Source: Hondaea fermentalgiana (taxonomy: Eukaryota > Sar > Bigyra > Thraustochytrida > Thraustochytriidae). Taken from it: a DNA stretch of 58,200 bases. The notes under the pieces are model-generated. The model made no database searches, had not been told where the DNA came from, and saw nothing but the letters and a program-made list of their open reading frames with translations. Shown here in pieces: positions 1 to 9,730 of this stretch (position 1 is the stretch's first letter; the number at the start of each line of letters is the position of its first letter). The translations under genes and the position numbers were made by a program. The stretch spans positions 325 through 58,524 of the forward strand of contig NPFB01000030.1 of the NCBI GenBank assembly GCA_014084085.1, written 5' to 3'.

Positions 1-560
1 CGAGATCTGCAGCTCACTCGTGTCCGCGTGAGTGATTTGCTGGACGGCAGTATCGGAGAGAATAATGTCTCCGCCAGAATTGGTCAGGTCACCACTCATG
101 TCAAGGGTTGTCACTGCGGAGACTGCTTGGTCGTTAATGGTAACAGCATCAACAACAACGCCGCCTCCTGACGAAATCTGCAGCTCGCTCGCTTCAACGT
201 GAGTAATTTGCTGGACCCCAGTGCTGGAAAGGACAATGTTGCCCCCAGAGTTGGTCAAATGTCCGCTCATGTCAAGCGTCGTGACTGCAGAGACTGCCTG
301 ATCACTGATGGTGACGTCGTCGACGACTACACCACCTCCTGAAGAGATCTGCAGCTCACTCGTGTGTGCGTGTGTGATTTGCTGGACGGCAGTATCGGAA
401 AGAATAATGTCTCCGCCAGAATTGGTCAGGTCATCACTCATGTCAAGCGTCGTCACCGCGGAGACTGCTTGATTATTGATGGTGACGGCATCGACGACTA
501 CACCGCCCCCTGAAGAAATTTGCAGCTCACTCGCGTCTGCATGGTCGATTACTTGCACGC
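1..560 (-). repeat. 171-bp (57-codon) tandem repeats inside the EGF-like gene
   Basis: The same landmark (a CTGCAG-type site in the SELQI codons) recurs at 7, 178, 349 and 520, giving an exact period of 171 bp, or 57 codons. Each unit reads approximately AVSAVTTLDMSG, then LTNSGG, then VQQITH, then SELQISSGGGVVVD. The first two unit boundaries from the left differ from the third at a minority of bases. The copy near 520 is the most diverged, as expected at the edge of an array. The array continues off the left edge, so the copy number is unknown. Confidence 0.9.
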
Positions 561-3402
561 CGCTTCGCGTGAGCAAGACGTCACCAGTACTCAAGGTGAG
601 GTCACCTGTGCCGTCAAGCTGAAGAAACACCGTGGATGACGCTGACGGCACAGCCGAGTTAACAACATCAGTAGCGGCAACGACTGCAATGGTCCATGTC
701 GCGCCCGTGACAAATCCCGAAGTAGCAGAAAAGGTAATGTAGACCCCCTCGGCAAGCAAAGCTGGCGAGTCGTGCAGCGCGACACCCGTTGTGGCGGGGT
801 CTGCATCTTTGTACCACTGGTAGGTGTTTGCTGCCGTGACCTCGACCGTGAACGTTGCGTCAGCAATTCCAGAGTAGGTTCCGCTCGAAGTGATTGTCTT
901 GCCAGGTACATGAGTTTCTCCGACACCAGCTGTGATGAGATTAAAGGCGGCATTGGAGGCCCGTGCGGCCTTGACGTCCAAGACGGTGTCGGCGAAAGAC
1001 GTACTTTCAGCCAGCGCGGAGATGGCGGTCGAGCTTGCACCGTCCTGCTTGATGACGCCACCGCCAGTCTCCACGACTAGACCGTCCTTGACATTGGCGC
1101 CGCCTGTGATGTCTGCGCCTCCGGCGACGACAGTGAGCCCACCGGCGGTGACTTCGACGCCGCCGGCGTTGACCAGGATGCCGCCTGCGTCAACGTAGAT
1201 TCCATTGTTTTCGACGGTGAGAAGGTCACCAAAGAAGGACTTTTGCGCGACTGCAAGTCCCCCTTGAATCATCACCGCCGCCGCAGTTGACGAGGTGGCG
1301 TCAGTGAGATCAGTCGCGGTAATCGTGCCACCTAGGTAAGAGTCAAGAGCAACGCTGAGACCTCCGAGAGTGCGAAGCGATCCAGTACCAACGCTCGAAG
1401 ATGTAGTGGTGCCTTCCGCAACAATGTCAATGCCTGCAAAAATAGACTTGGCAACTGCAAGACCGCCAGCGTTCATGACCGAAGCAGTCGTGGAGTCGGT
1501 GGCTTCGGTGGTGTCCTCGGTGACGACGATTCCCCCGACGTAGAGCTGCTTGGCGACGGCCATGCCGCCTGCCGTCTTGAGAGACCCGATCGTCGAGCTC
1601 GTCGCAGCTGTGGTGGCCTTGACAACAGTTTCTCCATTGCCAAGAACGGTAAAGACAGAGGTGGATCCTGAGGCTTGAAGATCGAGCAGGTTAAAAGTCG
1701 TCGCGGCTGTCTCTTGCGCAGTACCGAGAATGACGGAGCCCGTGTACGGCGTCCCAAATGCCGTAGCTGTTAGTGCTGGCGCGGTGAGGACACTTGACGA
1801 GATGTCAGCGCCACCTTCGTCGACCAACAAGCCGCCATCCATGACATGGATTCCGCCGACTTCGACGACAATGCCGCCCGAGTGAACATAGACTTGACCA
1901 TCGCCTCGAACATCAAAGATGGCGACATCGTTGGCAAGAGCCTCGATGAACTTGAAGTCGGTGGCAGCTGCCTTGGCCGAAGTGAGCTTGAGAACGGATC
2001 CGACAAAGGCAAGACCCGTATTCTCAATGAGAAAGGTCGGTCGTGAGTCGTAGAGGACAATCTCGTTTGTCTTGGTTGCACAATTTGAGTCACCGTAGCC
2101 TACAAAGCAGTTGCAGACGCCAGTCTCCGGGACGCATGCGCCACGGCCCGCGCATTGGCGAAATTCCTTAATGTTCGTGTTTGTGACAATGGCGATGGTG
2201 CACGAAGGCGTGGTGGCCCCCGTGACGCTGCTGGTAATACAGGAAAATAAAGAAACGTCGGGATTACCGTCGTGCGAAAAGAGATTGTTAAAGTTGCCCG
2301 ACTCCCATTCGTTGACAGTTACTGTGTAGGTCGCGCCCAGATTGGCATCGACGGAGCCGCGGCTCACAGTGACGGTCTTGAAAGACCCGTGTGACTCAAG
2401 CGCGGCTTTCATAGAAGCGTCATCGAGGGCGCTTGCGTCGGCATCAAAGCTGACGGATTCGCCCATGAATCGCAGCGCATACGTCCCGCCAAGGGAGCCA
2501 CTGGCAGCGCCGGTTGTAATGGAGAACTCGTACTCCCGTTGGTATTCATCTACGATGGTGGCCGTTGCCGCGGTGTATCCGGATCCGCCGCTGCTAATTG
2601 TCACGGAAACGATGGCCCCGTCAGAGTCTGCAACGGCAGTGGCCACTGCACCGCTACCGTCACCAGAGATGGTAATGACCGGGTTGTTGTAGCCCTCGCC
2701 TCCCGTGGTGACGGCAATGGCTGTGACTGCATCCCCCGTGATTGTGACGGCGCCGAGGACAGCATCAAAGCCGGGAATAGTGTCTGGGTCGTCGCCAAAG
2801 GGGCAGACACCGTACTCGCAGTTGGGTCCGTGGAAACCTCGATCGCACAAGCACGCAAAGTTGACGTTTGTCTCCCAATTTGTGTACGCTGTTCCGATGC
2901 CATCCTGGTCGCTATCGGATCCATAGGTAAGGGCAAGCTCGGAGACCTTGAGGCATCGCCCGTGGTCGCTGCAGTCTTTGGCACAGCGAACTCGCTGGCA
3001 GGCGTCGCCGGTAAAGCCAGGGAAGCAATCGCACTCGCCTCTTTCGCGGTCACATGTCCCTGCGTTGGAGCACTCTACGGCGCCAGTGTGGGCCGTGGAC
3101 ACGTCAAAAGGCTTACCGCTCCATCGTGGGCCCGTGGGACATGAGCGCAGCGAGCAATCTGCTGAGCCTTTCCAGCCAGTGAAGCAGGTACATTTGTCGC
3201 CGGCCCCGCACGAGCCTCGTTTACTACAGTCGTTTGGACAACTAGCACTTGCGACGTTTAGATGCACAAGGAAGAGAGCAATTACCAAGAGCAATGTTGT
3301 CCATCTTGCGACGACGACGGGTCGTGCTCGGGGTACAGGGCTTTGGCTTTGATTACAAAGCCTCCTGGGGCCGGGTTGTGAATGGGATTTTACGTTTGAC
3401 AT
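1..3402 (-). CDS. Large EGF-like / beta-repeat extracellular protein, C-terminus beyond window
   Basis: One frame stays open from an ATG at 3402 to the left window edge: 1134 codons without a stop, so the protein is incomplete here. Residues 1-33 are polar and basic. Residues 34-50 are strongly hydrophobic and followed by a small-residue ASA stretch, so the N-terminus is either a signal peptide or a type II anchor. Residues about 54-205 contain three Cys-rich EGF-like modules (for example CTCFTGW, CDCFPGF, CLCDRGF), and a fourth lies near 412-440 (CNCFVGYGDSNC). Residues about 208-278 carry two GxGY/GSGY beta motifs. Residues about 280-370 match a sandwich motif that I associate with stramenopile surface proteins (GGTYALRFMGE followed by MKAALES). 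Residues about 590-735 hold about four copies of a roughly 38-residue motif with GGLAVAK at the core. From about residue 955 a 57-residue tandem repeat begins. A role in adhesion, scale or cell-wall structure is inference. No enzyme motif is visible. Confidence 0.85.
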   Translation of the reverse strand, partial: MSNVKSHSQPGPRRLCNQSQSPVPRARPVVVARWTTLLLVIALFLVHLNVASASCPNDCSKRGSCGAGDKCTCFTGWKGSADCSLRSCPTGPRWSGKPFDVSTAHTGAVECSNAGTCDRERGECDCFPGFTGDACQRVRCAKDCSDHGRCLKVSELALTYGSDSDQDGIGTAYTNWETNVNFACLCDRGFHGPNCEYGVCPFGDDPDTIPGFDAVLGAVTITGDAVTAIAVTTGGEGYNNPVITISGDGSGAVATAVADSDGAIVSVTISSGGSGYTAATATIVDEYQREYEFSITTGAASGSLGGTYALRFMGESVSFDADASALDDASMKAALESHGSFKTVTVSRGSVDANLGATYTVTVNEWESGNFNNLFSHDGNPDVSLFSCITSSVTGATTPSCTIAIVTNTNIKEFRQCAGRGACVPETGVCNCFVGYGDSNCATKTNEIVLYDSRPTFLIENTGLAFVGSVLKLTSAKAAATDFKFIEALANDVAIFDVRGDGQVYVHSGGIVVEVGGIHVMDGGLLVDEGGADISSSVLTAPALTATAFGTPYTGSVILGTAQETAATTFNLLDLQASGSTSVFTVLGNGETVVKATTAATSSTIGSLKTAGGMAVAKQLYVGGIVVTEDTTEATDSTTASVMNAGGLAVAKSIFAGIDIVAEGTTTSSSVGTGSLRTLGGLSVALDSYLGGTITATDLTDATSSTAAAVMIQGGLAVAQKSFFGDLLTVENNGIYVDAGGILVNAGGVEVTAGGLTVVAGGADITGGANVKDGLVVETGGGVIKQDGASSTAISALAESTSFADTVLDVKAARASNAAFNLITAGVGETHVPGKTITSSGTYSGIADATFTVEVTAANTYQWYKDADPATTGVALHDSPALLAEGVYITFSATSGFVTGATWTIAVVAATDVVNSAVPSASSTVFLQLDGTGDLTLSTGDVLLTRSGVQVIDHADASELQISSGGGVVVDAVTINNQAVSAVTTLDMSDDLTNSGGDIILSDTAVQQITHAHTSELQISSGGGVVVDDVTISDQAVSAVTTLDMSGHLTNSGGNIVLSSTGVQQITHVEASELQISSGGGVVVDAVTINDQAVSAVTTLDMSGDLTNSGGDIILSDTAVQQITHADTSELQIS

Positions 3403-6362
3403 TGTGAGAAAGAAGCGCGCCTGTCAAGCAAGACTTGCCAGCACGTTTTGGGCGGGCGGGCAAGTTTCCGCGCGAGCCCCACCCCCTCCCGACACCCGCG
3501 TCGGGAATTTACGCTCTTTGTTCGTTTGCGTCGAGGACCGGCACGTCGTTTCCAACTTTGTCTCTCGTCTCGTCCCCTTGCTGAGCTGAGCTCGTGAGCG
3601 AGCGAACGGGGTCGAGAGCGCGTAAACGATCAGGCGAGTGAGCTGGCGGGCGATGAAGCTCGCGTGCGCTCGACTCACCCTTTGGTTCGCTTTGTGCAGG
3701 TAGCCGGAACTCGGGCTCGCTCGAGTGGCGGCCTCGTTAAAAAGGAGTCCCACGTGCCGTCGTCTTTCCTATAGATGCGTGGGCGAGGCTGTTCTTAACG
3801 TCGGCGAGTGGCCGTTGGCAAGCGGCGCGAGCTAAGCCCTTCGCGCGCGAGCTGCAGCGTCCGCACGCTCGCACGCTCGCCCGCACGCGCGCCTTGCCTC
3901 TCTCTCCGCGCCCTGATTTTGCCACAAGCAACCTTTGCAGCGCAAGGCTCGAGGCTGGGACCTGCGCAACGCATTTTGTAAACGACGGGCCAACGGTCAC
4001 GAGGTTCTCCTTTTCCCTTCGTTCCCTGCAACTTTAGCTAGGTGTGGCTGAACGAGAGAGAGAACAGGACAAAAGATAGGCCTAGCCCAGAAGAAAGGGA
4101 CAGCGGCACGGTTGCGGCGGGCCTAGCCTTCGAACTTTGAAAGAAAGCTCGAGGGGAGATGTGGATCTGCTTGGATAGTAGAAGGTGGTCGTTCTGGTAT
4201 CTTTGTGCCAGGTGGCTGGTCATGGCTGCATGCATGTAAATGTATGGCAGTGGCAGTGGCAGTGGCAGTGGCAGTGGCATTACAGTGTGGTATGGAGCAG
4301 GAAACCAGCTTAGATTCTCATCAAATCTAGACCGTCTGGGCTACTCTTGCTTGCTTGCTTGCTTGCGTAGGTTGCTTTATTTGATTGCTTTGTTTGCTTA
4401 CTTTGACTGCTTGCGTACTTACAGTTAGTTGCCTGCATACTTGCATATATGTCAGGATCGAGAACGCTGCCGACCGATCTTCTTCCATTTTGCTGGTATG
4501 AAATAGATGGAGCTTGGGATAAAGTGCAGAGAAGAGAAGGAGTGACGTTGTCACGCAACAACATGCTCAGCAGACGATTCTCTGACTCGGGAAAAAGTTC
4601 ACAGCCTTGTTTCCGAGCGAGACTGTAAGATGAAAAAGGAAAAAGAAAAAGGAAACAAAGCTGAGGAGACGAACAGCATGATTCGCTTCAAAAGAAAAAT
4701 TATCAAATTGATGCGCCGACTTTCAAGCAGTATCTTCTCGAGCCTGCGTCAGCAGAGTTTTTTTCTTTTTCTTTTTTTCCTCGACGAAAAGTCCTTTCAC
4801 ACGACCTCTGTGTCATGTGCTCATCACCATGCATGTATGCAAGTAAGCAAGCAACAAAGCAACAGAGCAACATAGCAACATAGCAACAAAGCAAGTAGTC
4901 TCACAACAAGCAGGACAGGACCTCCCTACAAGGCAGAGCTCTCACCACGTCGTCACTCCTCCCCCTTTGTCTCGCTCTCCCTTCTCCCCCACCTTGCCTT
5001 TGCCACTACTTCTTCTTCTCACAGCCCATTGCTGTGCAAGTCAGCCACGCCCAGCGAGATGGACCACCTCTGACGTGAATGCCATGCCTCGGCACAGTTC
5101 CTTTCCCCCCCTCTCCGAAAAATCCAAAAACGCCAGCCCACCACCCACCCTCCCACCCGCCACTCCACTCCACTTCAAGTTCCTCTCCAAGTCGGCGCAG
5201 CGCAGCTCCTGCAGCTCCTGCAGCTGCTCCTCCTCGCCGGCCTTGTTCGCGACCCCGTCGCAAGCCGCTTTCAGCGCCGGGGCTCAGCGTCGCGCCCCAG
5301 CCTGTGATCTTCCACGGCGACCAGCCCCCGCCGCTGCTGGCAGCTGCTGCTGCTGCTGCAGCTGCTGCGCCGAGCTCGTCGACGCCTCGCGCGAGCTGCT
5401 CCGCTTCGCCGGGCCTCTCCAAGGCGCTCTCCAAGGCGCTCTCCAAGGCGCCTTTATCACCCCTGCACCGGCACCGGGCTGCAGCTGCTGTGCATGGGCT
5501 GCAGCTGCTGCTGCTGCTTGTGCAGCCTGCACGATGGCGCCAACACGTTTTGAAGACTTGCGCGATCACCGCCGCTGCACGGAGTCCCTCCCTGCCCCAG
5601 CCAGCGGCAGCCGGGTCAGGCGCTCCTCCGAACCCTTCTTTCTGCAGGCGGCAGCCAAGCTTCTCCGAGTCACTCGCGCTCTTCAGCTGCTCGCGCTCGC
5701 GTCGCGATCACGACGGAGCCGCAGCGGCGCGAGGCTTGCTTCGGAGCGGCCCTCGAATCGCGCGGCCGCCGGGCAGTAAGTAAGACGCCGAGAGTCGCGG
5801 CGAGCTGCAGTTAGAACTTTTTCCCATCAAGACTAACATGTAAGTAACAACCACCTTCTGGCTTCTGTCGTGCGTGCGTGCGTGCGTGCGTGCGTGCAGT
5901 GAGCAACGATCGATCGATCGGTGCGCCAGGCCCCGCGTCTCTCGCGGCTCCTGGTCGTGACGAGGACGGCAGCCAGCGCAGCGTCGCGGCTGCCGCCGCC
6001 AGTGGTGTGGCTTGATTGAGGCCCAGGATCACCGCTCGTCACGAGTCCACGAAATCTTCTTTTTCGCCAACGAAGCCGACCGTGTGCATGCTGCATTGGC
6101 CCTACTGCTGCAGCAAGGGCAGACAGCGGCTCGCAGTCGCCATTCCAAGCTTGCCGTAGCGTCGGCCGAGAGAAGAAAGCAAGCCTGCATTCGATTTCCG
6201 TCCCGCCGGCACGACGCGTTCTTCATTTTACTTTATTTCTTTTTATTGTCTTGCTTTCTTCGCTGTCGCTGGAGTGGCAACTTGCAGTTGCCCTCCGGCT
6301 CGCTTCAAGTTTCGAATTCTGCCGCCAGTGCAGGCAGTTTATACGTTTATTCTTTGTCAGTC

Positions 6363-6363
6363 A

Positions 6364-6423
<60 letters not shown>

Positions 6424-6429
6424 GTCTGT
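6363..6429. repeat. (GTCT)n microsatellite
   Basis: About 16 consecutive GTCT units, with a single interruption (GTCTATCT) near the right end. It lies in non-coding spacer DNA. Confidence 0.95.
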
Positions 6430-7344
6430 TGGCTTTGCTCGTTGTCGGTGCGGTTTGGTGCGGTTTGGTGCGGCAGCCTGGCAGGTGGATTTCAAACTTT
6501 TCTCTTTTTTCCCTAGAAAAAAAATGAAAGATAGAAGGAAAGAAGCGCAGCGGCCACGGAAGGTATCCTGCCTCGGACCTGCAGTCTGTCGCTCCCGCGC
6601 CGCGTGCCAGCGCTCGGCTTCTCCGCCTGTCTGCGCCTGCTTGCCTGCCTGTGCCTGTCTGCCTGCTGCTGCCTGCATGCCTGCCTGCCTGCCTGTGCCT
6701 GCGTCGGGGCGGGGACAGCGAGCGCGGGGGCCGAGCGCGCGGGCCCGTGCCATGACGCGCCGCGGCGCTGGCGTCGATCGATGCGCAATACCACGCGCAT
6801 GACGCAAACCCGCAGCGCGCTGAACAGACCCCTGCTTCGGGCCCCTTCGGGGACGCTGCGCAGGAGCCCCCACTATGGCCGCCACGAGGACGCTGCGGGC
6901 GGCTGCGGACTGGGGCGCCGTTGGCAGTGCAGCTGCCTCGCCCGCCCTCGCTCGCTCGCTCGCTCGAAAAAGTTTCGGCCAGCCGGCCAGCCAGCCAGCC
7001 AGCCAGCCAGCTAGCCAACGAGGACAAACGAGACGCGCGCCTTTTGTCGCTGCTGTTGCCTTGGCAGTGCCATGGCTCCTGGGCGGACCCTCGTGTCCAC
7101 CGGCGTTCGACACGAAGCAACTCCAATAGGGATAGATATTTATCCTGTGAGCCAAATGCAGCGAGGAACTGAGCCTGTCATCACCCAAAATCTCGCGCTG
7201 GCTGGTCTGAAACAATACAAACAAGCCTCGAGCGGCGGGTAGGCATTCGGGTTTTCGCCAACGATGGAGACACGGTTGACATCAGTTGGGTCTCCTCCGG
7301 CCAGCCACTCAGCCCCTGCCAGCTGCAGCAGGCTGCAAGTTATC

Positions 7345-7380
<36 letters not shown>
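7345..7380. repeat. (AGC)n trinucleotide microsatellite
   Basis: About 12 consecutive GCA/AGC units. No supported gene covers it, unlike the similar tract inside the BEACH gene. Confidence 0.95.
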
Positions 7381-7383
<3 letters not shown>

Positions 7384-8654
7384 AGCCGTTTATTGATGAT
7401 CCAAAGTCAAGCGTCCATACTTACCTCTTGCGTGGCCAACCTGACAGCATAAATAAAGCTTCTTCATCTTTGCTGCCTGTTGCCTTCGCCACTCCCATGT
7501 ACTAGATAGATACAAGTTCGGGATTGGGCTCCTCACGCCGCGATCCTCCACCAGGAACTCCCACACCCCTCTCTTCTCCACTGCCCCCTGCGTTCCGCAG
7601 TGGCGCACTTCTTCGCGTACATGCAACAGCCGCGCTGCGGGCCGCCGTGGCCAGCGCAGCTGTGTGCTTCCCGCGGATTTGAAAACAAGTTCCTGCCTGC
7701 CAGTCTGACTGCCTCGAGCCGCAAAACCCCGCCTCGCCTCGCCTTGCCTCGCCTCGCCTCGCTCCTCCCGGCCGCGCCCCGCCCCGCTTCGCTCTTCCTC
7801 GCCCCGCTTCGATTCCCCTGGCCTCGCCCCTCTCCTCTCGCGCTGCGTCGCACGTCGGTCACAGGTCGCGGGGGGAGGCTGCCTGCGCTGGAATGCGAGG
7901 CCTCCTCTTCCTTTCGTTTTCTCTTCCCCTCGCCCCGCCGATCGCGACCTCGCCGACGACACCGGCCGCCGCCGCTCCCGCCGCTCGCTCGCTCGCTCGC
8001 TCGCTCGATCGACAGCCGCCTCGGCCTTCTGTCGCCGCTCGATGCGCGCGCGAGGATCGAAAGTCCTCCACGCCGAGCCCGAGAGACCGCAAGAATGAAT
8101 CCTGAGCGAGAGAGAAAAGATAATCGCTCGGTCGCTCGATCCATCGGCGCCAGTTTGTCGCTGCACGTAGAGACCGACCGGCCGGCCGGCCGCCCGCGAC
8201 CGACAGCCAGCCGGGTGCACACGCGCCCCGCCGCTCCTCGCCGCCGCGCCTTCCCTGCGCGATGGCTGGCCGCCGCGCCGCTTCCACGCGCGCTGAGCCG
8301 CCGCCGCCCGGGCTGCGCTGAGCTGCGCTGAGCTGAGCTGCGCCGCGCCGCGTCTGAACGCCGAGGGCTCGAAGCCGCGCGCAGAAAGGACGCGGGGGGC
8401 GTCGAATCCTTGTTGTTCTTCTTCCTCCCTGCGCCGCGCGTCCTTGCTTCCTTGTATCCTGCCTCCTTCCTCATTTCTTTCATGCTTGCTTGCCTGCGCG
8501 CCGAGTCAACTCAGCTCAACTCAACGACGCCGCGTCGCGCTGGAGGGGAGAAGGAGGAAGGAAGCAGAGACCCCGAGCTCGGCCCGCGCGGCAAATTCGC
8601 GGCGAGCGGCAGCAGACCCGAAACAACAAGCAACTCTGCCCGACTCGCAAGCAC

Positions 8655-8719
8655 AAGCCGGCAAGCAGACAGCAAGCAGCAGCAAGCAGCAAGCAGCAAG
8701 CAGCAAGCAAGCAAGCAAG
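8655..8719 (+). repeat. CAAG/CAGCAAG-rich leader abutting the sterol methyltransferase start codon
   Basis: GCAAGC and AGCAGCAAGC units run without a break to the base before the ATG at 8720, ending in four CAAG-type units. If transcribed, this gives a purine- and CA-rich leader with little scope for secondary structure directly upstream of a gene with strong codon bias. Whether it is transcribed is not visible from sequence. Confidence 0.8.
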
Positions 8720-9730
8720 ATGGTCGTTCTCTGGGAGAAGGGCGAGAACCACTCGTCGGACCAGTTCGTTGGCGCCATCAACCATGCCATGAAGAACACC
8801 GTGGACAACGAGGACAAGGACAAGAACTACGCACCCGTGGTCAAGAGCTTCTACGCCTCGGTCGCCACCAGCCTCTACGAGTACGGCTGGGGCAAGTCCT
8901 TCCACTTCGCCCCGCGCAACAAGGGCGAGGGCTTCAAGGAGTCCCTCCTCCGCCAGGAGCACTGGCTCGCCGCCCAGCTCGGCATCCGCCCCGGCCAGGA
9001 TGTCTGTGACCTCGGCTGCGGTGTCTGCGGCCCCCTCGTCAACATCGCCAAGTTCTCCCGCGCCAACATCACCGGCGTGACCATCTCCGACTTCCAGATC
9101 GCCCGCGGCAACGCCTGGATCGCCCAGAACGGCCTCTCCAACCGCTGCAAGGCCGTCGAGGGTGACTTCCACGAGCTCCCCTTCGAGGACAACTCCTTCG
9201 ACTGCGGCTACGACTGCGAGGCCACCGCCCACTCCACCAAGCTCAACACCTTCTTCGCCGAGGTCGAGCGCGTCCTTCGCCCCGGTGGTGTCTTCGCCGG
9301 CTTCGCCTGGGTCACCCTCCCCAAGCACAACCCGGAGGACCCCGAGGAGGTCAAGATTCTCGAGGACCTTGCCTTTGGCAACGCCATTGCCGTCCTCCAC
9401 AGCTTTGACGACTACGTCAACGCCATCAAGGCCAACCCCGGTCTCGAGCTCGTCGAGGCCTACGACGCCAACAAGCTCGGCGACGACATGGAGTGGCACG
9501 AGCCCCTCAAGCCTGGCTTCTCTATCGACGGCATCCTCATGTCCTGGGCTGGCCGCCAGCTCACCGCGAACCTCGCCCGCGTCACCGAGGCCATCGGCCT
9601 TGCCCCCAAGGGCACCTACAACGCCTCCCAGGTCCTCGAGGTTGCTGCCCGCTCCCTCGTCGACGCCGGCGACCGCGGTATCTACACCCCCATCTACTAC
9701 TACAAGGTCCGCAAGGTCGCCAAGAACTAA
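8720..9730 (+). CDS. ERG6: Sterol 24-C-methyltransferase (ERG6/SMT family)
   Basis: A 336-residue, single-exon gene. It transfers a methyl group from S-adenosylmethionine to C-24 of the sterol side chain, a step in making 24-alkyl sterols, usually at ER membranes or lipid droplets. Visible marks are the family's sterol-contact motif YEYGWGKSFHFAPR (about residues 54-67), the SAM motif I DLGCGVCGP (about 97-105; most family members have VGGP here), the acidic motif GYDCEATAHS, and a conserved C-terminal half with WHEPL and a YYYKVRK tail. The ATG at 8720 was chosen because upstream codons in the same frame are low-complexity Lys/Gln/Ser, and homologues begin shortly before this point. Codons end almost entirely in C or G, suggesting high expression. 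The alternative is a related SAM methyltransferase, such as a tocopherol or phosphoethanolamine type, but the YEYGWG motif argues for a sterol enzyme. Confidence 0.92.
   Translation: MVVLWEKGENHSSDQFVGAINHAMKNTVDNEDKDKNYAPVVKSFYASVATSLYEYGWGKSFHFAPRNKGEGFKESLLRQEHWLAAQLGIRPGQDVCDLGCGVCGPLVNIAKFSRANITGVTISDFQIARGNAWIAQNGLSNRCKAVEGDFHELPFEDNSFDCGYDCEATAHSTKLNTFFAEVERVLRPGGVFAGFAWVTLPKHNPEDPEEVKILEDLAFGNAIAVLHSFDDYVNAIKANPGLELVEAYDANKLGDDMEWHEPLKPGFSIDGILMSWAGRQLTANLARVTEAIGLAPKGTYNASQVLEVAARSLVDAGDRGIYTPIYYYKVRKVAKN

Larger units (their letters stand above)
3403..8719. other. Divergent 5.3-kb spacer, repeat-rich, no supported gene
   Basis: This spacer separates the 5' ends of the EGF-like gene (minus) and the sterol methyltransferase gene (plus). 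It contains (GGCAGT)6 at 4246-4278, AGCAACATAGCA-type repeats at 4855-4890, (GTGC)n at 5869-5897, (GTCT)n at 6363-6429, TGCC-rich DNA at 6640-6700, (CCAG)n at 6985-7010, (AGC)n at 7345-7380 and GC-rich CTCGC repeats at 7730-8000. Several long frames are open on both strands at once (4967-5783, 6347-7126, 7390-8483), but their products are low-complexity Arg/Ala/Ser/Pro, which is typical of chance frames in GC-rich DNA. One weak exon candidate (5079-5775) is listed among the findings. Confidence 0.75.

Noticed and set aside
1..560. CRISPR-like array because of regular 171-bp spacing
   Set aside because: The units are repeated throughout, in frame and translated, with no unique spacers, in a eukaryotic gene.
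6347..7224. Overlapping minus-strand frames of about 260 codons over GTCT and TGCC repeats
   Set aside because: The translations mainly reflect microsatellites (RQTD and CLPA repeats) and no motif is present.
7390..8483. Minus-strand frames of 276 and 316 codons upstream of the sterol methyltransferase
   Set aside because: Mostly Arg/Ala/Glu/Gly from GC-rich repeats. A plus-strand frame is equally open in the same DNA.
8444..8719. Upstream extension of the sterol methyltransferase frame
   Set aside because: It begins at TTG, has low-complexity Lys/Gln/Ser codons from repeats, and homologues start near the ATG at 8720.
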